From NCBI GenBank assembly GCA_933228675.1, contig OW121744.1:102345622-102409621 (forward strand): a stretch of 64,000 nt of DNA, read 5' to 3'. The notes beneath the pieces were generated by a model that was not told where the DNA came from, ran no database searches, and worked only from the letters and a program-made list of their open reading frames with translations. Source of the DNA: Stomorhina lunata. Taxonomy: Eukaryota; Arthropoda; Insecta; Diptera; Rhiniidae. A program made the position numbers and the translations under genes. Positions 23,410 through 34,837 of the stretch are shown here, in pieces. Position 1 is the stretch's first letter; every line of letters starts with the position of its first letter.

Positions 23410-24243
23410 ATTTTTATAGGAAATTTTTCAAAAATTTCTTATTTTTATAGGAAATTTTTCAAAAATTTCTTATTTTTATAGGAAATTTTTCAAAAATTTC
23501 TTATTTTTATAGGAAATTTCTCAAAAACTTCTTATTTTTATAGGAAATTTTTCAAAAATTTCTTATTTTTATAGGAAATTTTTCAAAAATTTCTTATTTT
23601 TATAGGAAAATTTTCAAAAATTTCTTATTTTTATAGGAAATTTTTCAAAAATTTCTTATTTTTATAGGAAATTTTTCAAATTTTTTTTATTTTTATAGGA
23701 AATTTTTCAAATTTTTTTTATTTTTATAGGAAATTTTTCAAAAATTTCTTATTTTTACAGGAAATTTTTCAAAAGTTTCTTATTTTTATAGGAAATTTTT
23801 TAAAAATTTCTTATTTTAATAGAAAATTTTTCAAAAATTTCTTATTTTAATAGGAAATTTTTCAAAAATTTCTCATTTTAATAGGAATTTTTTCAAAAAT
23901 TTCTCATTTTAATAGGAATTTTTTCAAAAATTTCCTATTTTTATAGGAAATTTTTCAAAAATTTCCTATTTTTATAGGAAATTTTTCAAAAATTTCCTAT
24001 TTTTATAGGAAATTTTTCAAAAATTTCCTATTTTTATAGGAAATTTTTCAAAAATTTCCTATTTTTATAGGAAAATTTTGAAAAATTTCCTATTTTTATA
24101 GGAAAATTTTGAAAAATTTCCTATTTTTTTAGGAAAATTTTGAAAATTTTCCTATTTTTATAGGAAAATTTTGAAAAATTTCCTATTTTTATAGGAAAAT
24201 TTTGAAAAATTTCCTATTTTTATAGGAAATTTTTCAAAAATTA
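23410..24243. repeat. 31-bp minisatellite, reversed arm
   Basis: Reverse-complement units (TTTTTATAGGAAATTTTTC, AAAAATTTCTTA) run for about 830 bp. From about 23930 the units become internally self-complementary: TTTCCTATTTTTATAGGAAA can fold by itself. At the hinge the two arms match perfectly for at least 25 bp (23370-23394 with 23410-23434). Confidence 0.9.
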
Positions 24244-24245
24244 AA

Positions 24246-25915
24246 AATTCAAAAAATAAAAATAGGCAATTTTAGAAAATTTTCTTTTTGGTGACTCCTC
24301 TACTTTCCGATCTTTTCCCGCCTTTTACTTTATATTATTTAACGGCGTTGTTGTAAAAACTTAACCGCCTCTGATATTTTTCTGCCCTTAAAAGAAATTG
24401 ACTTGTTTGTTATTTATGCTCTAATTCTTGCAAAAATAAGACAAATCTGTCATTTCTTCTGTCTGGTTCATTTAGTCGTTTGTTTTTTTTTTTTTTGGGA
24501 AAGATGGTCAATAACCCTTGGGTTTGTTTCTTTTTTCTTTCATAATTTTGTAGAGGTCTTTGTCATACGGTAGAGGTTTTTTGGTCTTTGTTGATAAGTT
24601 TTTGTTTTTCAATTTAACATAACATAACGGTTTTGAAATGTTGAATCGAATATTAAAACAAGTTTAAAAATTCAAATTAACTGACGTTGATCCGAGATTT
24701 CTTAGTAATAAAAAAAACTCTTATTCCAAAACTGAAGTAAACAATGACCATTTCAAATTTTGTTTTTCTTTCATTGTTATTTTTTCAATCCATATACCGG
24801 AACTAAATTATAATAATTCGAAATCATTAGCAAAAATTGAAAACCTTTTAAATATTTCGTAATATGTTTATCTACTTTTTCAGTCTCTATTAAAATTGTA
24901 CCTTTTTTTGTTTTTGGTTTTCTGTGTATTTCCCCCAACTTTAAAGGAATGTTGTTAACTTTTTTGCTGCCAAAAAATATTGTTGTCTACTGTTGATTTT
25001 TTTGTTTTTTTTTGCTTTTGGCATAGTTGGCATCATCGTCACAATCACAATCATCATCACCATCAAAATCATCATGTCTTTATTGCCTGTTAAACAGATC
25101 AAGGTTATGTTGTTGTCTTTTTGGTTTTTAATTTTTTTTATTATTATTTTTTTTTTGTTTGTTTATTTATTTTTAACCAAAACAATTTATTTTAAACCAG
25201 TAGTATTTTCGGAACAGGTTGTTTTTTTGTATCTCTTCTTCGTTCTGTAGTTTTTCTTTAGGTATTTAAGTGGTTTTTGAAGATTTTTTTACAAGTTTTT
25301 GTGGTATTTTTTGGAAATACTTTTGAAATTGTTTACATTTTTGTTTCAATTTCACAATGTTTCTTTTGTGAGTTATGTTTTGTTTCCATATTGGTTCTGT
25401 GACAAGTTGTTTGGGAGTCAGGGTTGGGAAATATTGTGTAATTGTGAATTGGTAAACGTAGATTATTTTAATGATTCTCTGTAATGATTTTTATTATGAA
25501 ATCAAGTAATACGTTCCTCTGTCTATATAGGGAATTTAGCGTCCTACTGTGAGCAATTATCCAGATTAGACCACGGGGTTTACACCTTATCTCAATTCGG
25601 AAATAAAAGCATTGTGGAAATATAGTCATATGGAGTAACCCCCTAGGCCCTTAAAATGAGTTTTTTAATTTGGCAAATGCTATATCATTGTGAATTGCTT
25701 AAATTATTTCAACGGATCCACTCAGGATCTGCCCTGTGCTGATATGCCGTAGTCATGATTTTTATAATCTAAGTATGGCAGCAATTTTGAAATTTCTTTG
25801 AAAAGTACCTTCTTCAGTATTTTATACATCAATTTTAAACTTTTAAATTCCATTTTCTATTTTAATGGTGAAAATTCATGAAATAGGACATACTTTTTTA
25901 GAATCGGGCTTATTT
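24246..25915. other. T-rich sequence, nothing recognised
   Basis: Long T runs produce chance hydrophobic open frames, which I do not regard as genes. A weak relative of the GGGGGGTTAC MITE may be present at 25588-25650. Confidence 0.4.
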
Positions 25916-26450
25916 ATTAGGTGTATAGCAAAGCTCTTACGGTAAGTATTGCTAGATTTAAATTTTCTTCATATAATCGAGCGAAAAATTTTAATCTGGC
26001 ATCACTGACTTTGAAAAGACCACTGGCTCCGCAAAGACAATTTTACGTAAGTGCGAGCAGGACAAACATAGTTACATCTCACTCATACATAGTGTGTGAA
26101 AGCTCAAAAGCTCTTTTGTATAAGTTAGCACATTTTGCTGTATTGTCTATCGTGAATATTCGGTTTGTCCGAAAACGTAGAAGCTTAGCAGGAATATCCC
26201 CATAATTTTCCGCGCTTCAAAGGATCGTAATGAATCCAGTTTTCGTCCACAGTCACAATGCGATATAGAAAACCTTTCCGCCGTTGCCTCGCAAGCAGCA
26301 AACAAGCACCTTCTCTTGGGGTCAACTCGTACGGCACACTATTTCCTTGTTTCTGAAATCCAAATCTATCAGGCGCTTTGAAATGCGTCGTTCTCAATGA
26401 TCCTGCCAATTCTTGTTGCGTTTGAGACTAGTCTTGATAGTAGAAAATTT
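25916..26450 (-). pseudogene. Mariner transposase relic
   Basis: The minus strand carries transposase sequence around the first catalytic aspartate: TQQELAGSL, then FGFQKQGNSVPYELTPREG, then RRKGFLYRIVTVDENWIHYD. The functional motif is T-G-D-E-K-W, so here G is changed to V and K to N while the aspartate is kept. After KLWGYSC a stop follows, then ASTFSDKPNIH. The remainder is deleted before a mariner-like end (TATTAGGTGTATAGC) at 25916. Confidence 0.8.
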
Positions 26451-26454
26451 AAAC

Positions 26455-27690
26455 CTCTCGCAAATAAAGAGAATTTGGCTCGTAAGCTGACAGTTTAATC
26501 AAGAATAACTTTACAAAGCACATACAAATCGACTAATATTTCGATAGCGTTATGCAATACCTAAGCTAATTGTATGACATCTTACTCACTTACTTAAATG
26601 ACCTATTTATACAACCTGTTAAGGCCAAAGGTCGGGCATGTTTTAGAAATATATGCGCGTAGACTAAGCATTGAAAGATTTGCCTACTTCTACTTGGTCT
26701 TTCCATCGAATTTTCGGACATATGACATCTACGATCTATTTATTACGAATATGATTTACCGCTACAGCCATTTATTGCAAAACGGAAAGTTGTCAACCTA
26801 ATATAATGGACATTTTGAGCTCACGTGGGTCCAACTCGTTCAGAATTTCCTTGTTTTCGAATCTATGTTTTTAGTTTTTAGAATTTTGTTTTCTTTCAAC
26901 TCCAAAAAACTCGGATAACTTCTTAACCTTAAAGAACTTTTTCTCTTTATAAGGAAGTTTCAGAATCGAATTAATTTATTTATTTAGCAAAACGATAAAT
27001 TTGTCTGTGTATTCGCACTCGAAATTCTTTAAAATTTTAATTTTAAAGTGGCGATATCTTGTAAACTAGACCTACATAATATACAACGATACTCGGCCAT
27101 CTTTCTCTTCATAAGGAAGTATTTGAACCAAATTAATTTATTTATTTAAATTTGCCTGTGTATTCGCAAATTGTCAACTATTAAGGGGCTATATCTTTTA
27201 AACTAGAAAAACTACAAAATCTAAGCGCTTTAGGAGCTTTAAATATTGTATTTATGGGAGTAACAACTTTATAGGTTACAATGCTCAAATTAATCATACA
27301 ATAGTTTTTGAGGTTGTGGATCACCGAATCTTAGCCAATGCTTACAGCAAGCATCGGTTTGACCTACCTAAAAGGTTTGAATATGAAGAATTGAAATAAT
27401 TGCTCTAGGGGAATGAATGTCAACTTCACGTGCCTTTAAAAGAAATGGTTTTATTGTAGTACAAGGTCCACGATTACATTTGCAAGTGGCTAGAGGTAGA
27501 CCATTTGATTCTAGTTCATCTGAAATTTGTTAGGTACTTTCAAGGCTTGCTAACTAGTTTGATCTAAAGTTCTTCAGGTACAACCTTGTGGTCTGGGACC
27601 CATTTAAGATGGGTACTGAACTACTCATCCATCTCGTTAAGAGGTCTACAAATATTGTAGGTTTTGTGTCCAGCTATCAATGAAAATAGG
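26455..27690. other. Unassigned sequence between mariner relics
   Basis: A 67-codon + strand frame at 26598-26801 is not recognised. Two similar stretches (about 26940-27020 and 27110-27180, both with AATTAATTTATTTATTTA then TGTGTATTCGCA) show a local duplication of about 160 bp. Confidence 0.35.
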
Positions 27691-27734
27691 GCTATGCAAT
27701 TGAACTTAATTTATACAATACGAAGGATTATAAG

Positions 27735-28435
27735 AAAAGATATACGAGGCCACAACTAATCGAAATTATTAAAATTTACTACTAAAATTCGGAGTCAGTG
27801 GCCTCAAAGTAAAGAGCGCGAATCATCTTCAGAGATGAGGCTCATTTCTGACTGAATGGCTTTATCAATAAACATAATATGCTTTATTGATCAGGCAGCA
27901 ATCCACACGTACTCTATGAGTACGTACATCCCGAAAAAATTATGGTTTGGTGCGGTATATGGGCTGGCGGCGTCATTGCGCCGTAGTTGTTTCATGATGA
28001 TCAAGACCGGCGCGTTACTGTGAATTGGAATCGCTACCGTTAAATGATTCCGAAAATTTGTTGCACCAATTGGATTATATGGACTTGGAGGACATGTAGT
28101 TCCAACAGGACGGCACCACAAGCCACACAGCGAATGTCATTTTATTAAAAACCAAGTTTGAAACGTGCTATCTCATGGAATGTTAAAGTCGATTGGCCGC
28201 CTCAGTCGTGCGATTTGACGCCGTTAGACTATTTCCTGTAGGGCTACGTCAAGGGTATGATCTATGCCAACAAGCCAGCGGCGATTGATGAACTTCTTAC
28301 GAATATCGAACATAAAATTGCAGCAGTATCGGCTAATTTATGCTTGAAAACCCGTCGAAAATTGGGTTCAGCGTCTGGACTTCTACTAGCGTACCCGTGG
28401 TGGCCATGCAAAAGAAATCGACTTCCATACATAAT
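27735..28435 (+). pseudogene. DD41D mariner transposase, internally deleted pseudogene
   Basis: The + strand begins with an N-terminal piece (QLIEIIKIYY, stop, NSESVAS). A deletion joins this to RIIFRDEAHF around the first catalytic aspartate. WCGIWAGGVIAP, DWPPQSCDLTPLDYFL and YVKGMIYANKPAAIDELLTN follow, with many stops and frameshifts. The motif set is that of the Tc1/mariner group that has 41 residues between the last two aspartates, as in the copies at 41352-43847 and 55836-57141. Confidence 0.8.
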
Positions 28436-29246
28436 AACATCAAACGCACTTTTACAGGAATTTCAGAATTTCCTTGATATCCAAAACTGTTTTTGTTTTA
28501 TTAAAAAAAAAACTTTTGTAGCGCTCTTATTGAAAAACCCTTTAGTAGAGTGTAACATACTTGTATACTAGCGCTATACGTATAATAGTACTTCCTATAT
28601 CCGTTATATGTTTTTGAAATAATTATACGGGAAACAAAATATTAAGCGATAACTATCCTATTGGCCCCTAGCCAGAGATGGAAAATCTAGTATAATAGAA
28701 TAATTTTTAAAGATAATAAAAATCATATAAATGAGTTCTTTGTGGCTTGTTCTAAGAGAAAAGATGAAAGCTGTTACTAATCTCTTGATATTGAACTTTA
28801 TTTTCCAAAGAAATCATTCGATATTTGATTATGCATTTTTTTAATAAATTATTAAAATGAATGCAAATTTCTTCATTTTTTTCAAATCTTGATACTACAA
28901 TTATTTTAATACCATATAATTAGCAACAATGAAAAATTATTCCTAAATTAAACTAAGCTAATGGCGTTTTATAATAATTCAAATAGAATCAACTAGACGT
29001 GATGATAATTATATTGAACCTTTATAACCCAGTAGAAAAAACGACAAAAGATCATTAATATATACATATTATCTAACTAAATTAAAACAAATAATTCTAA
29101 TTATTTAATCAAATACATTTTAAACAAAGGATTATTTTGTTAACTTAAAAGAAAATTGTGATAGGTAGTAAAAAAAAAATTAAATATAGAAAAATTTTAA
29201 AGAAAGAAAATTGTCTACAACAAAACCTATATATAACCCACACAAA
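28436..29246. other. Upstream region of NADK exon 1A
   Basis: A+T-rich, probably including the 5' untranslated region of the transcript that starts translation at 29247. A lone CAGAGATGGAAAATC at about 28671 resembles the hAT-like end seen at 40777, without a partner. Confidence 0.35.
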
Positions 29247-29659
29247 ATGGCTTGTGTATCAGACATTGATTTGGCCACTTTGCACAGAACTCGCCTAGAA
29301 GAACGTTTAAACTATAAATTATCCTTTCAACAAACTCATCATCATCATCATCCCGCCTACGAAGCCTTTAATTCTATGAATCGCCTGCATATGCCAACTA
29401 AAGACAACGTTTTTAATACACGCCACCAGCATTATTTTACATCCTCCTCCTCCTATTCGAATACTGCCAATACGAAATCTAAAGATTTGAATGGTAACTG
29501 CGTCATGGATAGTTTAACTAATAAATTGAAACATTTAAATTTTATGAATAAACAAAAATTACTAATGAATCGTGGTGATTCTTCTTCGAGTTTGGATGAT
29601 GAAGAGGATTTAAATTATTTTTCATCGAGCACTAGAAGACGCCGTTCAGGAACATGGCC
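29247..29659 (+). CDS. NADK: NAD kinase, alternative first coding exon A
   Basis: Encodes 137 codons plus two bases. The ATG at 29247 has a good fly context (CACAAAATGG). An upstream in-frame TTG at 29211 is unlikely to be used. The exon ends at a GTAAGT donor (29660) after CC, and the G at 50560 completes a proline codon, so it reads into RTRSLNAPSPF in frame. The isoform totals 1674 bases, 557 residues. The exon is low complexity: histidine run (HHHHHP), serine runs (SSSSYS, DSSSSLDDEEDL) and an RRRRSGTW end. This is typical of a regulatory, disordered N-terminus, and its function is not visible from sequence. Confidence 0.85.
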
Positions 29660-29699
29660 GTAAGTTTACTTTATAAAATTTAATTGCAATTAAAATGTA

Positions 29700-30000
29700 T
29701 TTAAGAAATTTGTTATGCCCTACACCATCAAATGAGGAAAGGGTATTATAGGTTAGTGATAATGTTTGCTATACATAGAAAGATTGGTCTGAGACCGACC
29801 TTTTAGTAAAAAGATCAACCTAGAATAACTTATTGATCATGGTGCCTAACTTATGAAGCAAATTTCTTCCCGGAATTAACCATTTCGTCCTCGTGTATAT
29901 ACAGAAACCACCAAATGCTGAAAGGGTATTATAAGTTTGTGTTAATTTTTGAAAGCTTAGAAACTCTGGTCTGTAACCCACTTTTAGGTATACCGATCGA
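29700..30000. repeat. Fragments of the dispersed GGGTATTATA repeat
   Basis: TTATGCCCTACACCATC, GAAAGGGTATTATAGG and GACCGACCTTTTAGTA recur in altered form nearby (29925-29990) and match the ends of the dispersed repeats at 42466-43775. Degenerate. Confidence 0.4.
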
Positions 30001-30003
30001 CCG

Positions 30004-30235
30004 ACCGTGGTATAACAGGTTAGTCATCCTTCTAGCATACCAGAGGTCCCAAGTTCGATTCTCGGCCAGACCCACTTAAAAAAATAAATTTTCAAAAAAA
30101 AGCAGTTCACCTCAAAACTCAGCTAGTAACTGGTTATTGAGTATTAGGCGTTTGGAGCCGGAATTAAAACATGGGTCCCTTGAGTCTAAAAATAGAATCG
30201 GATGCAGCTCATTGTCTGAGATTAACTCGGCCCAT
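30004..30235 (+). mobile_element. tRNA-headed SINE-like repeat, copy 2 with a different body
   Basis: The head, GTGGTATAACAGGTTAGTC and GGTCCCAAGTTCGATTC, is nearly identical to 840-911. The body matches 2190-2345 (GAGTATTAGGCG, GGAGCCGGAATTAAAAC, AAAAATAGAATCGGATGC). Box B is well conserved. It lies in the NADK intron on the sense strand. Confidence 0.55.
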
Positions 30236-30949
30236 TATTCCAAACCGGAATGAAGATGTTGGCCTAGTATCATTCTCAAATTTAATCAAATAATTTTAGC
30301 CAAAATCAATACTAAGTTAAAGCCGAAATTAAATTTTGTTCAAATTGTCCAAATTTAACCTAAACATTTGTCCATATTTGACCCCTTATAACACATTTTT
30401 TTAACAAAAATTTAAGCACCACAAAAATCACAAAAGCGCTTAAAAATTAGATGAAATAAAGGCATATTTTTGCATAAAAAATCTAAGTTTGTTGACAATC
30501 GGTCCACATTTTATTTCGCAGGTATAGGGTATTAGAGAATGTGTTGAGACCGACTAAATTTCTCAAGTATTCCTCTACAAATATGACTCAGCACTTTTAA
30601 TTTGACTTTTGATAATATTGGTATTTGCTTTTAAATGATTTAGCAGTTTTTTTTTAAATTTCTAAACTTGTGAAATGGCAGTTGTTTAAAATTATAAAAA
30701 TAAAACAACAAATTAAATATTTATTTATTTTCATACTCTATAAATTATCAGGTGAATAATAAATACATTTGTATGACGATATAACGAAAGTTTTTTGCAC
30801 TTGAATTCTAAATTTAATCAATTGATTTTCAATTATTAAGTACTTTGTAACTAGAATCATGCACTTGAACGGAACAGCCGAGAGTTTGAAGAGTTGAGCC
30901 TTCGAATCTCATAAATTAACATCGTCTGGCAACACTAACTTTTCACATG

Positions 30950-31015
30950 GATCACAATAGACCCAAAGGGTCTCTGAGTGAAGGTATCATTCATTTTTGA
31001 CACTTCCTTTTAAAC
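30950..31015 (-). repeat. SINE-like body, minus strand, headless
   Basis: On the minus strand it reads CCTTCACTCAGAGACCC and GGTCTATTGTGATCC, preceded by GGTTAGGTTTAAAAGG, matching the body of the repeat at 838-1060. The tRNA-like head is missing. Confidence 0.5.
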
Positions 31016-31129
31016 CTAACCTTTTACAAAGTTCGTATTATGAAGCTCCCATTTATTTTAATCCGCATAATTTGAGAATAAACTCGGCTCTAAAAAATTG
31101 AAAAGCAATTCGACCTTAGAAAGACTTGA

Positions 31130-31545
31130 ATAGCTAAAAGCCAATGGAGGCGAGCCGCCGACTCTGTAAAGTAAACACCGCCGACAAATTTTAAGTAATG
31201 TCAACTTTTTTTATAGACTTTAATTTATCAAGAGCAATTCCGTATTCATTCTTGTTGAAAATTTATGGTTTCGATGTATTTTTAAATCATAAAATTTTTG
31301 TGATGTTCTGGGTTTAAAAATTGAGCCTTTATATAATTTCTTTATAAAATGTATAGCTAAAAGTCAAAGGAGGTGTGCCGCAGACTCTGTTAAATAAACA
31401 CCGCCGACAAATTTTAAGTTATGCCAACTTTTGTTATAGTTGGCAATTCCAAATGATTTCTTGCTGAAAATTTAAGATTTCGATGGCTTTAAATTTTCAA
31501 TTGATAAAATTTTGCCATGTTCTTGTTTTTAAACTTGGGCCTTTA
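31130..31545. repeat. Tandem duplication, unit about 222 bp
   Basis: TAGCTAAAAGCCAATGGAGG at 31131 and TAGCTAAAAGTCAAAGGAGG at 31353 begin two similar units. Both contain AAACACCGCCGACAAATTTT and a later GATTTCGATG-like or GTTTCGATG-like block. Diverged two-copy repeat in the NADK intron. Confidence 0.6.
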
Positions 31546-31982
31546 TAGAATTTCATTTTTGTGCGTTGGCCTTTCTGAAAAATCTGTGGAACCTAATTTC
31601 GATGTTTATGAATCTAAAGTTCTCGAAATGAACATTTAAACATTTATTTTAATTTTTTTCGGAATCCGAAGAAATGATCGAATGGATCTATGAAATTAAT
31701 ACCATTCCGATCGGAATGAGTGACAATTTCAATTCTCAATTTCTTTTGATTTTGGAGTCTAATTTGTATCATAAATACTTTTTCTAGTAGCTCTAACTTG
31801 AAACATAAAAAATTTAGATTATATGAAGCTGTCATTAAACTATTTATTTATATATATAATAGGACTAGGACTAACTAATAAAGTTATATAGGGAGTCTAA
31901 AACTTGACATTGGTCTAAGATAAGACTAACTACGTAGAACATTTCTGTTGAGAAACAATCAATACCAGTTCCTTAAATTACA

Positions 31983-33140
31983 AATTTTCGATATAAAATT
32001 TTTTCTATAGAAAATTTTCGATATACATTTTATTCTTAAGAAAATTTTTGACATAAAATTTTTTCTAAAGAAAATTTTTGGTATAAAATTTTTCTTTAGT
32101 AAAATTTAAGCTATAAAATTTTTCTTTAAAAAAATTTTCGATATCAAATTTTTCTTTAGTAAAATTTTTTATATACAATTTTTCGATATAAAATTTTTCT
32201 ATATAAAATTTGTAATATAAAGTTTTTCTATAGAAAATTTTTTATATGAAATTTTCTAAGAAAATTTTTCGATATAAAATTTTTCTAAAGAAAATTTTCG
32301 TAATAAAATTTTTCCTAAAGAAAATTTTCGATATAAAATTTTTTCTAAAGAAAATTTTCGATATAAAATCTTTCTAATGAAAATTTTCAAAATAAAATTT
32401 TTCTATAGAAAAATTTCGATATAAAATTTTTCGACATAAAATTTTTCTATAGAAATTTTTCGATAAAAAATTTGTTTATAAAATATTTTCAATATAATTT
32501 TTTTTATAAAAAATTTTCTATAAAAAATTTTCGATATAAAATTTTTCTAAAGAAAATTTTCGATAAAAAATTTTCCATAGAAAATTTTCGATAACAAATT
32601 TTTCTATAAAATATTTTCGATATAAAATTTTTCTACATAAAAATTTTCGATATAAAATTTTTCGAAAAAAAAAATTTTCATATACATACAATTTTTCGTT
32701 AAAAAATTTTCGATATAATTTTTTTTTATAGAAAGTTTTTGATATACAACTTTTTTATAGAAATTTTTCGATATAAAATTTTTTCTATAGAAAATTTTTG
32801 ATATAAAATTTTTCTATAGAAAATTTTTGATATAAAATTTTTGATATAAAATTTTTCTATAGAAAATTTTTCTATAGAAAATTTTTGATATAAAATTTTT
32901 CTATAGAAAATTTTTGATATAAAATTTTTCTATAGAAAATTTTTGATATAAAATTTTTCTATAGAAAATTTTTGATATAAAATTTTTCTATAGAAAATTT
33001 TTGATATAAAATTTTTCTATAGAAAATTTTTGATATAAAATTTTTCTATAGAAAATTTTTGATATAAAATTTTTCTATAGAAAATTTTTGATATAAAATT
33101 TTTCTATAGAAAATTTTTGATATAAAATTTTTCTATAGAA
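31983..33140. repeat. 29-bp A+T minisatellite, degenerate to uniform along its length
   Basis: The unit is CTATAGAAAATTTTTGATAT then AAAATTTTT. Copies at 31983-32830 vary in length and sequence, whereas copies from about 32830 to the end at 33139 are almost identical. It shares TAGAAAATTTTTGA with the arrays at 22676 and 58390. Confidence 0.9.
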
Positions 33141-33261
33141 GTGAAAAAAAATACAAGTGTCCGAACAGATTTTTTACATTGAACTTAGTAGGAGATATGC
33201 TATGAGATAAAGTATATACACTTTAATCACAATTTATTGCACATTAAAAATTATATTATAT

Positions 33262-33446
33262 ATCGTGGGCCTATATTCAATACCGCCTATTTTTTTAACA
33301 CTTTTTATTGGAAAACTGCTTTTTTTGTAAAAGAACAGGACATATTGACTTCTATTAAAGTATTTTAGATTTTATTTTTATTTTCTGCCTCTCCTTTGAA
33401 ATATTTTATATGGTTCATAGTCAGTATTGAATATAGGCTCACGATA
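33262..33446. mobile_element. MITE family A, copy 2
   Basis: Ends TATCGTGGGCCTATATTCAA and, inverted, TTGAATATAGGCTCACGATA. The interior keeps TTGGAAAACTG. It is flanked by TATATA on both sides, consistent with insertion into a TA-rich target. About 185 bp, the shortest of the three copies. Confidence 0.75.
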
Positions 33447-33489
33447 TATATATTATATATATTTTCAGTATATGAAAAGAATGTTAATC

Positions 33490-33845
33490 ATTTAAGGTGA
33501 GAGATACTTATCACTATACTATCGAGGAATTATAGTAATAACTAAAAATGTTGAATTAAAAAAAAACTGTGAAACGAAATTTGAATACCAATTTTTTTTT
33601 GAATATTTATTGAACATTGAAAATTATAAATGAAGCATTAAAATTTTATAAATAGAGTGAAAATTGATCACTATACTATCGAGAAATTTTTAAAAATATG
33701 TAATTTTTTATTTTTAAAAACTATTTTCATTAAAGGTGAGAGATACTTATCACTATACTATCGAGGAATTATAGTAATAACTGAAAATGTTGAATAAAAA
33801 AACTATTAAACACAATTTTAATACCAATTTTTTAAAATATTAAAA
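33490..33845 (-). pseudogene. Decayed partial duplicates of the tRNA-Asp locus
   Basis: The first 17 bases of tRNA-Asp (TCCTCGATAGTATAGTG on the minus strand) occur exactly at 33512-33528 and 33751-33767, and with one change at 33670-33686. In the two exact copies the match continues weakly into the D-arm, then is lost. Flanking sequence (TAATAACTAAAAATGTTGAA, GAATACCAATTTTTT) is duplicated with them, with about 240 bp between the exact copies. Confidence 0.7.
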
Positions 33846-33880
33846 ATTTATTTAAAAAAAAAGAAAAAAAAATTACACAT

Positions 33881-33952
33881 CTCCCCGACGGGGAATTGAA
33901 CCCCGGTCTCCCGCGTGACAGGCGGGGATACTGACCACTATACTATCGAGGA
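33881..33952 (-). tRNA. tRNA-Asp (anticodon GTC)
   Basis: A 72-base tRNA on the minus strand. It has a 7-bp acceptor stem (TCCTCGA with TCGGGGA, one wobble), box A (TAGTATAGTGG), anticodon GTC at 33917-33919, box B (GGTTCAATTCC) and a GGGAG 3' end without encoded CCA. A T run follows at about 33872-33864, a good RNA polymerase III terminator. There is no intron. All four arms fold, so it should be functional. It lies antisense inside the long intron of NADK exon 1A. Confidence 0.97.
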
Positions 33953-34837
33953 TGTTGAAATCTTAAGGTTTAACATTAAACTTAACATAAGACAAGAAAC
34001 ATAATGTTAAAGCAAACAGAAAACTAAAAATACTTTTCAAAAGCTCTTTTATGTTAAAAGCTTTTTTCTGTTTCTCTCTTCAAATATTTTGCCCACATTT
34101 CATGCTCTGCCATTGTTTTTTAAACCAACTACAGTAAAAACCCGTTATTTTGTATCCACCTTAAAAAAATTACTAACCTTAGGCAACATTTTTAACGAAT
34201 CATTAAAACAAGAAACATCAAGCAAATCATTAAGAAACATTTAAAGAATTTTAAAAAGATTTTTGTTTTGAACAAATAAAGAATGAATTCAAAACAAAAA
34301 AACACATGTTTAAATTAAAAAAAAAAAATAACTATGGATATCGTACCACTTCGTACTAAGCGCCATAAATCTCTAAATTTTTTCTGCTTTTCAATTTTTT
34401 TTGGCTATAATTAAAGTCTTTTTCAAGCTCTATGTGTTATTAAATTTTTATATTGAACCGGACTTTGCTTTACTAAATATAGGTTTGAATATAAAATTTT
34501 TATTTCAATTTCTTTCTTTGTATGGTTAAATAATTAAAAATAAAAGTTCTAGATTTGAAAAAAAAAACAAACGTTTTAAATTTATTTTACAAAAATTTCG
34601 CGTCATTTCTTTTAAGTTCATAGTCATTTAAACATATTACGCATAATAATGCAAATTTTTGAAATAAATTAAAATACTTTCACGAGCTTCGTTGGGTATT
34701 CAAAACCTTTCGCCTATGAGGTTCTAAGTAAAAATACATTTATTCAGTTCCAAACGGTCTCTATTGAAGTGTAGTATTGAATTGTAAAGTGAGTGTTTGA
34801 AATTTTTATTAAATAATTAAAAAAAAAAAAACGAAAG

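Noticed and set aside
24993..25250. Hydrophobic frame resembling a membrane protein
   Set aside because: It comes from T-rich sequence. The hydrophobicity follows from TTT and ATT codons, with no conservation signal visible.
26598..26801. Possible small gene (67 codons, + strand)
   Set aside because: No recognisable domain, no start context and no splice-compatible neighbours. It lies between transposon relics.
28671..28690. Second hAT-like element end (CAGAGATGGAAAATC)
   Set aside because: No inverted partner and no target duplication found nearby.
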